Below, piece after piece: positions 38,799 through 47,504 of a stretch of DNA of 64,000 nucleotides (position 1 is the stretch's first letter; every line of letters begins with the position of its first letter). Below the pieces are notes generated by a model. That model did not search any database and was not told where the DNA came from. It saw only the letters and a program-made list of their open reading frames with translations. The DNA is taken from assembly GCF_003364115.1 (NCBI RefSeq), contig NZ_NXLL01000010.1, forward strand, positions 1-64,000. The letters are read 5' to 3'. The stretch comes from Helicobacter sp. MIT 00-7814 (GTDB lineage: Bacteria > Campylobacterota > Campylobacteria > Campylobacterales > Helicobacteraceae). The position numbers and the translations under genes were made by a program.

Positions 38799-39605
38799 AT
38801 GAGAAATATCACAGACACGCACAAAGCAAAAAAGCATTTCGGGCAGAATTTTCTCAAAGATACTTCCTATATCCACAAAATCATTCAAGCCATTCCCAAC
38901 GCCCCCTATAAGATGGTGGAAATTGGCATTGGCTTGGGTGATTTGACACAAGAGCTGGTGAAAAGAGATTTTCTCATAGCCTATGAAGTCGATAGCGACT
39001 TATGTTCTTTATTTTCTAAAAACTTCCCGCATTTGAGTGAAAAGCTAAATCTCATCAACGCAGATGTTTTAAGTCTGCAAGAGAAGCAAGAGCGCGATTG
39101 CTGGCTTTGCGATGAGCCTTATATGCTTATTTCAAACCTGCCTTATTATGTCGCTACGCATATTATTTTGCGTCTCTTGCGAGATTGCCAATGTAGGTAT
39201 ATTTTGGTAATGACTCAAAAGGAAGTGGCGCAGAAGTTTTGCGCAAAAGTAGGAATGCGTGAATTTTGCGCTTTGAGCGTATTAAGTGAGTTTTTTGGGA
39301 ATTCTACGCTTTTATTTGATGTGCCAAATACCGCCTTTGAGCCTATGCCAAAGGTTACTTCAAGTGTATTTTGCATTGATAAAAGCACAAAAGAAATCCC
39401 AAAGGATTTTGATATTTTTGATTTTGAATCCTTCCTCAAACTCGCCTTTAGCGCACCACGAAAAAAGCTCAGTAAGAATCTAGGCAAGAATTTTAATCCA
39501 AAAGAAGTAGATTCTCTTTTTGAACAGCTCGCCATCTCCCCTAATGCTCGACCAAATGAAGTCAGCACGCAGCAGTATTTAAAAATCTATCAACAAAGGA
39601 GTTGA
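38799..39605 (+). CDS. ksgA: 16S rRNA dimethyladenosine transferase RsmA/KsgA
   Basis: KsgA dimethylates the two adenines of the 3' terminal 16S helix during small-subunit maturation. The protein begins with KKHFGQNFLKD, then the AdoMet loop VEIGIGLGDLTQEL and the catalytic NLPYYVAT. ATG 38799 (268 residues) is chosen over a TTG at 38763 because a -10 box lies between them and GGGAA precedes the ATG. It is followed by rnj, whose AAGGAG lies in the ksgA 3' end; H. pylori has the same pair. Confidence 0.95.
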   Translation: MRNITDTHKAKKHFGQNFLKDTSYIHKIIQAIPNAPYKMVEIGIGLGDLTQELVKRDFLIAYEVDSDLCSLFSKNFPHLSEKLNLINADVLSLQEKQERDCWLCDEPYMLISNLPYYVATHIILRLLRDCQCRYILVMTQKEVAQKFCAKVGMREFCALSVLSEFFGNSTLLFDVPNTAFEPMPKVTSSVFCIDKSTKEIPKDFDIFDFESFLKLAFSAPRKKLSKNLGKNFNPKEVDSLFEQLAISPNARPNEVSTQQYLKIYQQRS

Positions 39606-39607
39606 AA

Positions 39608-41773
39608 ATGCAAGACAACACAAATGAAAATGTGCAAAATATGCAAAACACGCAGACACAAGACGCTCCACAAGAGCAAAAAGAAAGCCGTTTTAAAAAT
39701 TTTGCAAAAAAATTTAGAGGCACGAAAGATTCTCAAAATAGGGATTCTCAAAACAAAGATTTTCAGAATCAAGGTAGAGAAGCGCAAAATAGGGATTCCA
39801 AAAACCAAAACAGAGGTGAGCAAAATAGAGGCGAAAACGAAGGGCGCTTTTCTCGGCAAAGAGACTACAATAATGCCTTGCAAGGACCACAGCAGACAAA
39901 TCAAAATAACACAAGATTTGAAAAGCGCCGCTGGAGTGGCAAAAATCCTCAACCACAACAACACCAAAATATCGATGAAGTCAAAGATGGAATCCGCGAA
40001 GTGCGCAATCCAAATGAAAAAGACAATCTAGGCTTGCATAAAGACTTAAAACGCGGTGTGGAAGCAAACACGAGAATCCAAAAAGAAAGTCTCAACGCGC
40101 ACACAAAGCTTAACCTCAACACAAAAGCAAGTGTTAGAATCACGCCTCTTGGCGGACTTGGCGAGATTGGTGGGAATATCACGGTGATTGAAACGCAAAA
40201 TAGCGCGATTGTCATTGATGTGGGTATGAGCTTCCCTGATGAAACTATGCATGGTGTGGATATTTTGGTGCCTGATTTTAGCTATTTGCACGCGATTAAG
40301 GACAAAATCGCTGGCGTCATCATCACACACGCACATGAGGATCATATCGGTGCGGTGCCCTACCTCTACAAACAGCTACAATTCCCGCTCTATGGCACAC
40401 CTCTGCCACTTGGAATGATAGGAAGCAAGTTTGATGAGCATGGGCTAAAAAAATACCGCTCGTTTTTTAAGATTGTCGAAAAGCGCAAGCCTATCAAGGT
40501 GGGCGAGTTTGAGATTGAATGGATTAATATCACGCACTCTGTAATCGATGCCTCTGCCCTTGCTATCCGCACAGAAGCGGGTGTAATCGTGCATACTGGC
40601 GATTTTAAAATCGATCATACGCCAATTGATAATCTCCCAACGGATTTGCACCGCCTCGCGCATTATGGCGAAGAAGGCGTTATGCTTTTGCTAAGTGATT
40701 CTACAAATTCCCACAGAGTGGGGACAACGCCGAGTGAAGCAAGCGTAGGACCGACATTTGAGCGACTTTTCAAAGAGGCGCAAGGGCGCGTGATTATGAG
40801 CACCTTTAGCTCAAATATCCACCGCGTATATCAAGCAATCGATTATGGACGCAAATATAATCGCAAAGTCGCAGTCATCGGGCGCTCAATGGAAAAAAAC
40901 CTTGAAATCGCCCTTGAGCTGGGCTATATCCAACTTCCACAGGATATTTTTATCGAAGCGCATGAAGTAGAAAAATACCCTGATAACGAAGTGCTAATCG
41001 TCACTACTGGCTCTCAAGGTGAGACGATGAGCGCGCTTTATCGTATGGCAACTGATGAGCACAGACATATCAAAATCAAGCCAAGCGATATGGTGATAAT
41101 CTCCGCAAAGGCGATCCCGGGCAATGAAGGCTCTGTCTCAACGGTGCTAAACTACCTTATGAAAGCAGGCGCGCGCGTGGCGTATCAAGACTTTAGCGAA
41201 ATCCATGTGAGCGGGCATGCCGCGCAAGAAGAGCAAAAGCTCATGTTGCGCCTTATTAAGCCAAAGTTTTTCCTCCCAGTGCATGGGGAATACAACCACA
41301 TTTCGCGCCATAAGCAAACAGCTATCGCTTGCGGGGTGCTGGAAAAAAACATTTTCCTTATGGAAGATGGCGATCAAATCGAAGTCAATCCAAACTATAT
41401 GCGTAAAGTGCGCAGTATCAAAAATGGCAAGATTTTCATTGACAATCAAATCAACCGCCAAATTGATGTGGATATTATCCAAGACAGACAGACTTTGGCA
41501 AATGAAGGCGTTGTGTTTGTAAGCGCGCAAATTAGCAAGGAGCGTAAGATTCTCTCTTGTAGAATCTCAAGCTACGGGCTAGTGGCAAATAAAGAGGACA
41601 AGGGCTTTGAAAAAGAGATGGGAGAGCTTTTGGAATTTGTCATCAAAAACCACAAAAAAGAAAGTCTCAACGCAAAAAATCTCGAACAAGAAATCGCCCT
41701 AAGCTTTAGAAAACATATCTTTAAAAAAGTGAAAAAATACCCAACTATCGAAGCTGTGGTATATGTGCTCTAA
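39608..41773 (+). CDS. rnj: Ribonuclease J
   Basis: RNase J is a metallo-beta-lactamase ribonuclease with 5' exonuclease and endonuclease activity, the main RNA-decay enzyme of Helicobacter. The metal motif HAHEDH is at about 241-246. The beta-CASP domain (including STFSSNIHRVYQAI) and the C-terminal domain follow. The first 130 residues are Asn/Gln/Arg-rich and probably disordered, as in H. pylori RNase J, where the extension matters for partner contacts. ATG 39608 follows AAGGAG (39597-39602) by 5 bases; the TTG at 39602 overlaps that site and is rejected. Length is 721. Confidence 0.95.
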   Translation: MQDNTNENVQNMQNTQTQDAPQEQKESRFKNFAKKFRGTKDSQNRDSQNKDFQNQGREAQNRDSKNQNRGEQNRGENEGRFSRQRDYNNALQGPQQTNQNNTRFEKRRWSGKNPQPQQHQNIDEVKDGIREVRNPNEKDNLGLHKDLKRGVEANTRIQKESLNAHTKLNLNTKASVRITPLGGLGEIGGNITVIETQNSAIVIDVGMSFPDETMHGVDILVPDFSYLHAIKDKIAGVIITHAHEDHIGAVPYLYKQLQFPLYGTPLPLGMIGSKFDEHGLKKYRSFFKIVEKRKPIKVGEFEIEWINITHSVIDASALAIRTEAGVIVHTGDFKIDHTPIDNLPTDLHRLAHYGEEGVMLLLSDSTNSHRVGTTPSEASVGPTFERLFKEAQGRVIMSTFSSNIHRVYQAIDYGRKYNRKVAVIGRSMEKNLEIALELGYIQLPQDIFIEAHEVEKYPDNEVLIVTTGSQGETMSALYRMATDEHRHIKIKPSDMVIISAKAIPGNEGSVSTVLNYLMKAGARVAYQDFSEIHVSGHAAQEEQKLMLRLIKPKFFLPVHGEYNHISRHKQTAIACGVLEKNIFLMEDGDQIEVNPNYMRKVRSIKNGKIFIDNQINRQIDVDIIQDRQTLANEGVVFVSAQISKERKILSCRISSYGLVANKEDKGFEKEMGELLEFVIKNHKKESLNAKNLEQEIALSFRKHIFKKVKKYPTIEAVVYVL

Positions 41774-41781
41774 CGCACAAA

Positions 41782-41804
41782 GTGGATTCTAATTCAGAAT
41801 CCAC
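41782..41804 (+). terminator. Hairpin after rnj
   Basis: GTGGATTCT and AGAATCCAC form a 9-bp stem with a 5-nt loop, 9 bases after the rnj stop codon. No T-run follows. It separates rnj from the mreB promoter at 41902. Confidence 0.5.
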
Positions 41805-41901
41805 GAAAACTACAATCAGCACAAATCCAAAGACTACACCACAAATCAAACAAAAATCCCCATAAAATAAAATATTTTCAAACAAACTTCTTAATGTAGT
41901 G

Positions 41902-41907
41902 TATAAT
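41902..41907 (+). promoter_or_regulatory. -10 box of mreB
   Basis: A perfect TATAAT lies 36 bases upstream of the chosen mreB ATG (41944). A longer reading frame would start at GTG 41899 on top of this box, so it is unlikely to be the real start. Confidence 0.55.
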
Positions 41908-41943
41908 TACGCAAAATTTACTTTTGCATCGCGAGGAGTTTGT

Positions 41944-42978
41944 ATGCTAATGGACAAAATTATTGGCGTGTTTTCAAAAGACATTGCCATTGACTTGGGC
42001 ACGGCAAATACGATTGTGCTGGTTAAGGGTGAAGGGATCGTCATCAATGAGCCATCTGTGGTAGCTATAGAAGACGACAGGCGTGGCTCTGGGAGAATCC
42101 TAGCAGTAGGCAGAGAAGCAAAAGAAATGGAAGGCAAAACGCCTGATAAAATCCGCGCTATCCGCCCGATGAAAGATGGCGTCATAGCGGATTTTGATAT
42201 GACAGAAAAGATGATTCGCTACTTCATTGAGGAAGCACATAAACGCAAATCCCTTATCCGTCCGCGCATTATGGTGTGCGTGCCTTATGGACTTACAGGC
42301 GTGGAAAAAAAGGCAGTTAAAGAATCTGCTCTAAGTGCGGGCGCTAGGGAAGTGTATCTTATAGAAGAGCCGATGGCTGCGGCAATTGGCGCGGGATTGC
42401 AAACTGAAGAGGCAAAAGGGAATCTTGTCATTGATATTGGTGGCGGGACGACTGAAATTGGCGTGGTGTCTTATGGCGGGCTTGTGATTAGCAAAAGTAT
42501 CAAGGTAGCAGGCGATAAGTTTGATGTCGCCATAATGGAGTATGTGCGCAAAAAATATAACCTTCTTATTGGCGAACGCACCGCAGAAGAGATTAAATTC
42601 CAAATTGGCTCGGCATCTCCGCTAGAAAATCCACCTACGATTCAAGTGCGCGGACGCGATAATGTGAGCGGATTGCTAAACACCGTTGAGCTTAGTAGCG
42701 AAGATGCAAGAGAAGCGATGAAAGATCAGCTCAAAGAAATTGCAAATGCGTTAAAAAGCGTGCTAGAGGCACTTCCACCGGATTTGTCAGGGGATATTAT
42801 CGAAAATGGTATCGTGCTAACAGGTGGTGGCGCGCTCATACGCGGGCTTGATAAATATCTTTCTGATATCGTGCGCTTACCTGTATATGTGGCTGAAGAG
42901 CCTTTGCTTTGCGTGGCTAAAGGCACAGGCAAAGCTATGGAAGATCCAAAACTCTTAGAAGAGCTAGCAATCGATTAA
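41944..42978 (+). CDS. mreB: Rod shape-determining actin MreB
   Basis: MreB is the bacterial actin that organises the elongasome. The ATPase signatures are DLGTANT (phosphate 1), VIDIGGGTTEIGVVS (phosphate 2) and LTGGGALIRGLD (adenosine). ATG 41944, five bases after GAGGAG, gives 344 residues; ATG 41950 is an alternative. mreC follows after 23 bases. In H. pylori mreB lies next to clpX; here the two are about 9 kb apart. Confidence 0.95.
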   Translation: MLMDKIIGVFSKDIAIDLGTANTIVLVKGEGIVINEPSVVAIEDDRRGSGRILAVGREAKEMEGKTPDKIRAIRPMKDGVIADFDMTEKMIRYFIEEAHKRKSLIRPRIMVCVPYGLTGVEKKAVKESALSAGAREVYLIEEPMAAAIGAGLQTEEAKGNLVIDIGGGTTEIGVVSYGGLVISKSIKVAGDKFDVAIMEYVRKKYNLLIGERTAEEIKFQIGSASPLENPPTIQVRGRDNVSGLLNTVELSSEDAREAMKDQLKEIANALKSVLEALPPDLSGDIIENGIVLTGGGALIRGLDKYLSDIVRLPVYVAEEPLLCVAKGTGKAMEDPKLLEELAID

Positions 42979-43001
42979 GATTCCATTTATAAAGCCTTGA
43001 A

Positions 43002-43841
43002 ATGCGCTATAAAACCCTGATTTTTATCGTCCTTTTTTTTGTCGCACTGCTTGCTACAATGGAGTTTAATAAAAATGTCGAGGCGCAGATTCTCTCTCTT
43101 GGCGATAAGATTAGAATCTTTTTTGTCTCTAATTATCAAGGCTTTATTGACGCCTACAAAAGGCATTTTGAGCAGGCAAAAGAGATTGAGATTCTCAAAG
43201 AAAAAGTCAAAGATTACGAAAAAATCTCGCTAGAAAATCTCGCGCTTAAAAACGACAACGCTTCCTTACGCGCGCTTGCTAATATTACGGATTTGAGCAA
43301 CGAGCCTTTTATTTACCTCTCTCTTATGACTTCATATGTGAGAATGGGCGAATACAAGCGCATTTGGCTTGCCCTTGATTCTGAAGCGAAGCAAAAATTG
43401 CAAGCAACGCAGGCAGATTCTGCATCAAACCCCAGCCCAAAACTTCTAGGACTTGTGAAAAATGGCAAAGCACTTGGTATCGCGCGTTATGAAAATGGGC
43501 GTTTGCAGGGCTTTTTAAATGGTTCTGAAGAATGCAGTTATGGCGTGTTTATCGGCGATTCCAAAGCGCTTGGCATACTTGATGGCTCACAAAAAACCCA
43601 AAATGAACGCCTTATCAATGTCAATTACATTCCAAAATGGGTGAATATCAAAGTCGGCGATGTCGTCTATACCAACGGACTTGATGGAATCTTTATCGCA
43701 AATGTCGCTGTGGGCGAAGTTGTGGCAATTTATGAGGATTATAATTACCTGCGCGCAGAAATCGAGCCATACGCGCAAAATGAAGAAAGTGGTTATATGT
43801 GGGCAATTGATCTTAGTCAAATAAATCAGGATTCTCAATAA
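43002..43841 (+). CDS. mreC: Rod shape-determining protein MreC
   Basis: MreC is a bitopic scaffold linking MreB, MreD and PBP2. It has a membrane helix at about 6-22, a coiled coil at about 45-85, and the periplasmic beta domains (VGDVVYTNGLDGIF, VGEVVAIYEDYNYL). Length is 279. An 8-T run (43033-43040) lies in the membrane-helix codons. The stop overlaps an ATG (TAATG at 43839-43843) that opens a 10-codon frame just before the next large gene. Confidence 0.93.
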   Translation: MRYKTLIFIVLFFVALLATMEFNKNVEAQILSLGDKIRIFFVSNYQGFIDAYKRHFEQAKEIEILKEKVKDYEKISLENLALKNDNASLRALANITDLSNEPFIYLSLMTSYVRMGEYKRIWLALDSEAKQKLQATQADSASNPSPKLLGLVKNGKALGIARYENGRLQGFLNGSEECSYGVFIGDSKALGILDGSQKTQNERLINVNYIPKWVNIKVGDVVYTNGLDGIFIANVAVGEVVAIYEDYNYLRAEIEPYAQNEESGYMWAIDLSQINQDSQ

Positions 43842-43845
43842 TGCG

Positions 43846-43881
43846 CGAGCAAATTAATGGACGAGCAAATTAATTAATGGA
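43846..43881 (+). repeat. Short tandem duplication at a translation start
   Basis: CGAGCAAATTAATGGA (43846-43861) is followed directly by CGAGCAAATTAATTAATGGA (43862-43881), the second copy carrying 4 extra bases. Each copy contains an ATGGACGA start region. Only the second ATG (43877) opens the long frame; the first (43857) stops after six codons. Confidence 0.75.
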
Positions 43882-46186
43882 CGAAATAAAAGCGCAGTTT
43901 GCAGAGATTTTTTCTCTCTTACAAAACCCAAACAAACACAAACTTGATAAGGCGATTTTAGCCCTTGCAAATATCCCAGCAAGCGCGATTAAGCATTTTT
44001 GCACGCAGGAAAATGAACGCGCTAAAAACCTATGCGCGCAATTTGCCTCTTGCATAGAAAATGTATTGCTTAATGGCGAAATCTGCGAGGTTGAGTATCT
44101 CAATCTTTTCGCGCTTCTATGCGAGGCAAACCCAAAGCCAAACCCAGCCTTTGAAGTTTTTTTGCAAAATCTTAGCCCTTTGCTTTTTGATCCTCAAAGT
44201 AGCGAGGTGGAAAATATCCTTTTTCTGCAGATTCTAAGCCTTTGCAAGATGTTTGCTAGTAGCGCGCGTGAGGGTATGGAATTTTTTATCGCGCATGTGA
44301 GTTTGATTGATATAAATGTGCCACAAAGGGATTATCTTTCAGATTTTATTTTGCAGAGATTCCCAAAGCTTGGTGTGGATTTTGCGCTTTTTTTACAAAG
44401 TATGCAAGGCGCGCTAAAAAATTGTCTTAACCTTTCAAAAATGCGCCGTCGCAGTCTTTTTAATTGGCAGCTGCATTGCTTTTGGAATGTGGAAGGGTAT
44501 TTCAACAACCTTGATTGGCTCACACTTTATCCTGCGTGGCGCGAGGTGTTTTACGCGCTTTTAGAGCGCACAAAGCAAGCCCTTGATTCCAAAAACATTG
44601 CAAACGCGCTAGAATGGCTTGATGAGGCACTGTATGTGCAATTTTTCATCTATCATATTTGTGGCAATAGCTTTCACACGCAGGCGCAATGGCGCGATTT
44701 CAATAAAGAGATTGACAAAGAGGGCGCGAAAATTTATGCGCTTTTTGCTCCGCTAAAAAGCCAGCTTTTGGAATACACCCCAGAGATTATCGCGCAAAAC
44801 GCACAAAATAGCGCCAAAAATCAATCAGATTCCCATCTCCCAATTATTGCCATTCTCAAAGATAGAATCGTCGAAAATTCCCCCTACAAAGTCGAATATT
44901 CGCTTTTTAAGAATCTCCTAGAAAATGAGGCGTTCTCAAAGCATTATCGTTTGAAAATTTATAATATGGGCTTGTTGGAAAAATCCACAGACGCCCCAGA
45001 GCTCGTTCAGAGCTTAGAATCTTTGGGCGTGGAAGTCTGTAATATCGCGCAGATTGAAAACGCGAAGGGCTTTTATAACTCGCATTTTTTGAAAGCTCTT
45101 TTGCTCCTCGCACAGCTTGAAAATGACGGCGTAAAGGTGCTTTTAAGCCCAAACAATGGCTATGGGATAAGCGATTTTTTGCTAAGCATTCGAGCGTGTG
45201 AAAGGCAGATTTACTACTCGCATGGGAATTTTGTCTATGACATCGCAGGCATAGATGCGCGTGCCACGCATATTTGCAACGCGCAAAAAAGCGTGGTGCA
45301 TGAGGGATTTCGCTTTGTTGGGATTCCGGTGAAAATGGATTCTCAATTTTATAATCCGCCTTTGGATGAGGCTTCCTTGCGCGCATTAGAGGTGCTTAAA
45401 GCGCATTTCCCTACAAAAAGGCTAGGCACTATCGGGCGTTTGGTGAAAATCACTTCAAAGCCCTATTTGCGCGTGGTTTTACGCCTTATGCGGGAATCTA
45501 AAGAGTGCGTTTATCTTGCCTGTGGTGGCGGGAATGAGAAGGCTGTGCGCGCAATGATAGATGAGGGGTTTTGGGAATTAGCACAGGCGCAGGGTGAGAA
45601 TCCGCAAGCTAAGGCTTTGCGGGATGAAAATCTCGGGCAAGAGCTTAAATCTTTGCAGGCGCATTTTTCCTTTGAAGGCTTTGTGGATAGCGCGATATAT
45701 GGGCATTTGATTGATGTGTGGCTTGATAGTTTTCCGCTGGAGCAGGGCGAAAGTCGCATCGAGTATGTCGCAAAAGGCGGTATCGCGCTCACGCTAAGTG
45801 CGGAAAACAAAGGGATACGCGCCAAAAGGATAGAATCTTGGGTAGATTCTCACCGCGCGACTTTGGAGGAGTTTTTGGATTCCACTTCTTTAGATTCTAC
45901 ATTTTCAAATTTTTCGGCACAAAGCACGCAAGATGCGGATTTTATAGCGCTTCCACAAAAGCCAACAAACACGCAGGAATTGCAGAAGTTTCTCTATGCT
46001 GGCCCTTTGGTGGCTTTTAGCGAGGAAGAGTATTTGACAAAGGCGCGCGCGATTTTGGATGCTTCTTTGCAGGTGCTAGAATCCTTGCGCGCCTATAGCT
46101 TGCAAGAGCGCGCAATTTGGGACTTTGTGCGTGAAAAACTCGGCGTTCAGGTGTTTTTAGAGCTTATCGCGCACAAAGATTCTTAA
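43877..46186 (+). CDS. Putative GT-B glycosyltransferase with large helical N-terminal domain
   Basis: This is a 769-residue cytoplasmic protein without signal peptide. Residues 1 to about 300 are helical and repeat-like. From about 335 the chain resembles a two-domain GT-B enzyme: KVEYSLFKNLL, YYSHGNFVYDIAGID near 445, then IGRLVKITSKPYL near 518 and a donor-site-like GFVDSAIYGHLIDVWLDSFP followed by EYVAKGGIAL. This recalls protein-glycosylating GT41/HMW1C-like enzymes, but I cannot confirm the family. A Ser/Thr-rich linker lies at about 665-690. It sits 36 bases after mreC, with no clear ribosome binding site, so coupling to mreC is possible. Target unknown. Confidence 0.6.
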   Translation: MDEIKAQFAEIFSLLQNPNKHKLDKAILALANIPASAIKHFCTQENERAKNLCAQFASCIENVLLNGEICEVEYLNLFALLCEANPKPNPAFEVFLQNLSPLLFDPQSSEVENILFLQILSLCKMFASSAREGMEFFIAHVSLIDINVPQRDYLSDFILQRFPKLGVDFALFLQSMQGALKNCLNLSKMRRRSLFNWQLHCFWNVEGYFNNLDWLTLYPAWREVFYALLERTKQALDSKNIANALEWLDEALYVQFFIYHICGNSFHTQAQWRDFNKEIDKEGAKIYALFAPLKSQLLEYTPEIIAQNAQNSAKNQSDSHLPIIAILKDRIVENSPYKVEYSLFKNLLENEAFSKHYRLKIYNMGLLEKSTDAPELVQSLESLGVEVCNIAQIENAKGFYNSHFLKALLLLAQLENDGVKVLLSPNNGYGISDFLLSIRACERQIYYSHGNFVYDIAGIDARATHICNAQKSVVHEGFRFVGIPVKMDSQFYNPPLDEASLRALEVLKAHFPTKRLGTIGRLVKITSKPYLRVVLRLMRESKECVYLACGGGNEKAVRAMIDEGFWELAQAQGENPQAKALRDENLGQELKSLQAHFSFEGFVDSAIYGHLIDVWLDSFPLEQGESRIEYVAKGGIALTLSAENKGIRAKRIESWVDSHRATLEEFLDSTSLDSTFSNFSAQSTQDADFIALPQKPTNTQELQKFLYAGPLVAFSEEEYLTKARAILDASLQVLESLRAYSLQERAIWDFVREKLGVQVFLELIAHKDS

Positions 46187-46229
46187 AAACAAGCGCTTAT
46201 TTTAAGACAAATTAAAATATTTTAGAATC

Positions 46230-47489
46230 CTACAAAACCTCTATACTTTTTTGCGTTTTGGCGCCGAGCTCTTTTAGCTTGCTTGCGCGTGAGCTTAGCC
46301 CGCCTTTGCCGATGAGCTTTGTCTCCATGCGATCGATGCTTTTATTTAGCGTCTCGGCATTGCGCTGGATGGCTTCAAAATCCTCTATCACGCCCGCGAA
46401 CTTATCATAAAACAGCCCAATCTCTTCAAATGCCTTTAGCACCTTTTGGTTGCTATCGATATGCTGCCACGAAATCGCAATCGTCTTAAGCGCCATAAAT
46501 AGCGTGTTTGGCGTGGTGAGATAGACCTTTTTATTATATGCATACGCATACAGCGCGCTATTTGACTCCAGTGCTAAATCCAAAATATTTTGATAAGGGA
46601 TGAAAAGTAGCGTAAAATCATAAGTATGGCTTTCAAAGCGCACATAGGGCTTTTTAGCAAGCTCATCAATACGCGCTTTGAGGTTGCTTGCTAACTGCGC
46701 GCATACGCTCTCATCAATCTGCTCGAAGTTAAAGTCATTTGGCAAAGAAAACTTAGAATCTATAATGATGCTTTTGTGTTTATCCAAATACACCACCGCA
46801 TCAGGGTAATAATGCTCGCCCTCAAGCTTGAAATGCTCTTGGAGCTTGTATTGCTCGCCTTCAATAAGCCCGCTAGATTCTAGCACGCTTTTTAGTTGCA
46901 ATTCCGCAAAATTCCCGCGCGCCTTTTTGTCGCCCTTTAGCACTTGAGCGAGCTTTTGAGCGTTTTCATTCATAAGCTTGCTTGAGTTAAACATATTTGT
47001 GATATTTGCTTCGATACGCGCCTCATTTTCACCCAACTTTTGAGAATAGTGCTCGATATTGTGCTTTAAAGGCGTGAAAACCTCATCCAAAATCTTTTTA
47101 GAATCCCTGCTAAGCGTTATTTCACTTTGCTTCAAAAGTGCTTCTTGCTGGGCTAAAAACTGCTTTTCTAACTGGCTTTTTAGCGTGCTAAGATTTTCAG
47201 CATATTTTTGCTCTAGATTCTGCGTGTAAGCGCTTTGTGCCTGCAAATTCGCCTTTAGCGTGGCATTTTCTTGCAAAGTGGCTTGAAGCTTTTGCGCGCT
47301 TAACGCAAGCTCATCTTTATGCAAGCGCACAAGGGATTCTAACTCGCTGGCTTTTTGCGTGCAAAATTCCAAATCCTTTTTATGCTGCAAAAGCGCAAAT
47401 TTCGTGTTATTGAGCTTGAAAAGCGCGATGATGAGCCCTAAAATCGCGCCAAAAAGCAAAGCACCAAGCACAAGATAAATCCAAACCAT
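46230..47489 (-). CDS. rmuC: DNA recombination protein RmuC
   Basis: RmuC family proteins limit inversions at short repeats and are thought to be nucleases. The N-terminal membrane helix (about 2-22) is followed by a long coiled coil (about 25-130), then the RmuC domain with GNFAELQLKSVLESSGL, PDAVVYLDKHKSIIIDSKFSLP and FIPYQNILDLALE. The DAVV...IIDSK pattern is PD-(D/E)xK-like. Length is 419. It lies 15 bases after the asparaginase gene in the same direction. Confidence 0.92.
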   Translation of the reverse strand: MVWIYLVLGALLFGAILGLIIALFKLNNTKFALLQHKKDLEFCTQKASELESLVRLHKDELALSAQKLQATLQENATLKANLQAQSAYTQNLEQKYAENLSTLKSQLEKQFLAQQEALLKQSEITLSRDSKKILDEVFTPLKHNIEHYSQKLGENEARIEANITNMFNSSKLMNENAQKLAQVLKGDKKARGNFAELQLKSVLESSGLIEGEQYKLQEHFKLEGEHYYPDAVVYLDKHKSIIIDSKFSLPNDFNFEQIDESVCAQLASNLKARIDELAKKPYVRFESHTYDFTLLFIPYQNILDLALESNSALYAYAYNKKVYLTTPNTLFMALKTIAISWQHIDSNQKVLKAFEEIGLFYDKFAGVIEDFEAIQRNAETLNKSIDRMETKLIGKGGLSSRASKLKELGAKTQKSIEVL

Positions 47490-47504
47490 TCAAACCTCCT
47501 AAGT

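Noticed and set aside
39590-39967. Long antisense frame opposite the start of rnj
   Set aside because: It mirrors the Asn/Gln-rich low-complexity coding region of rnj, has no ribosome binding site, and its Leu/Phe/Ile-rich product is a by-product of the opposite strand's codons.
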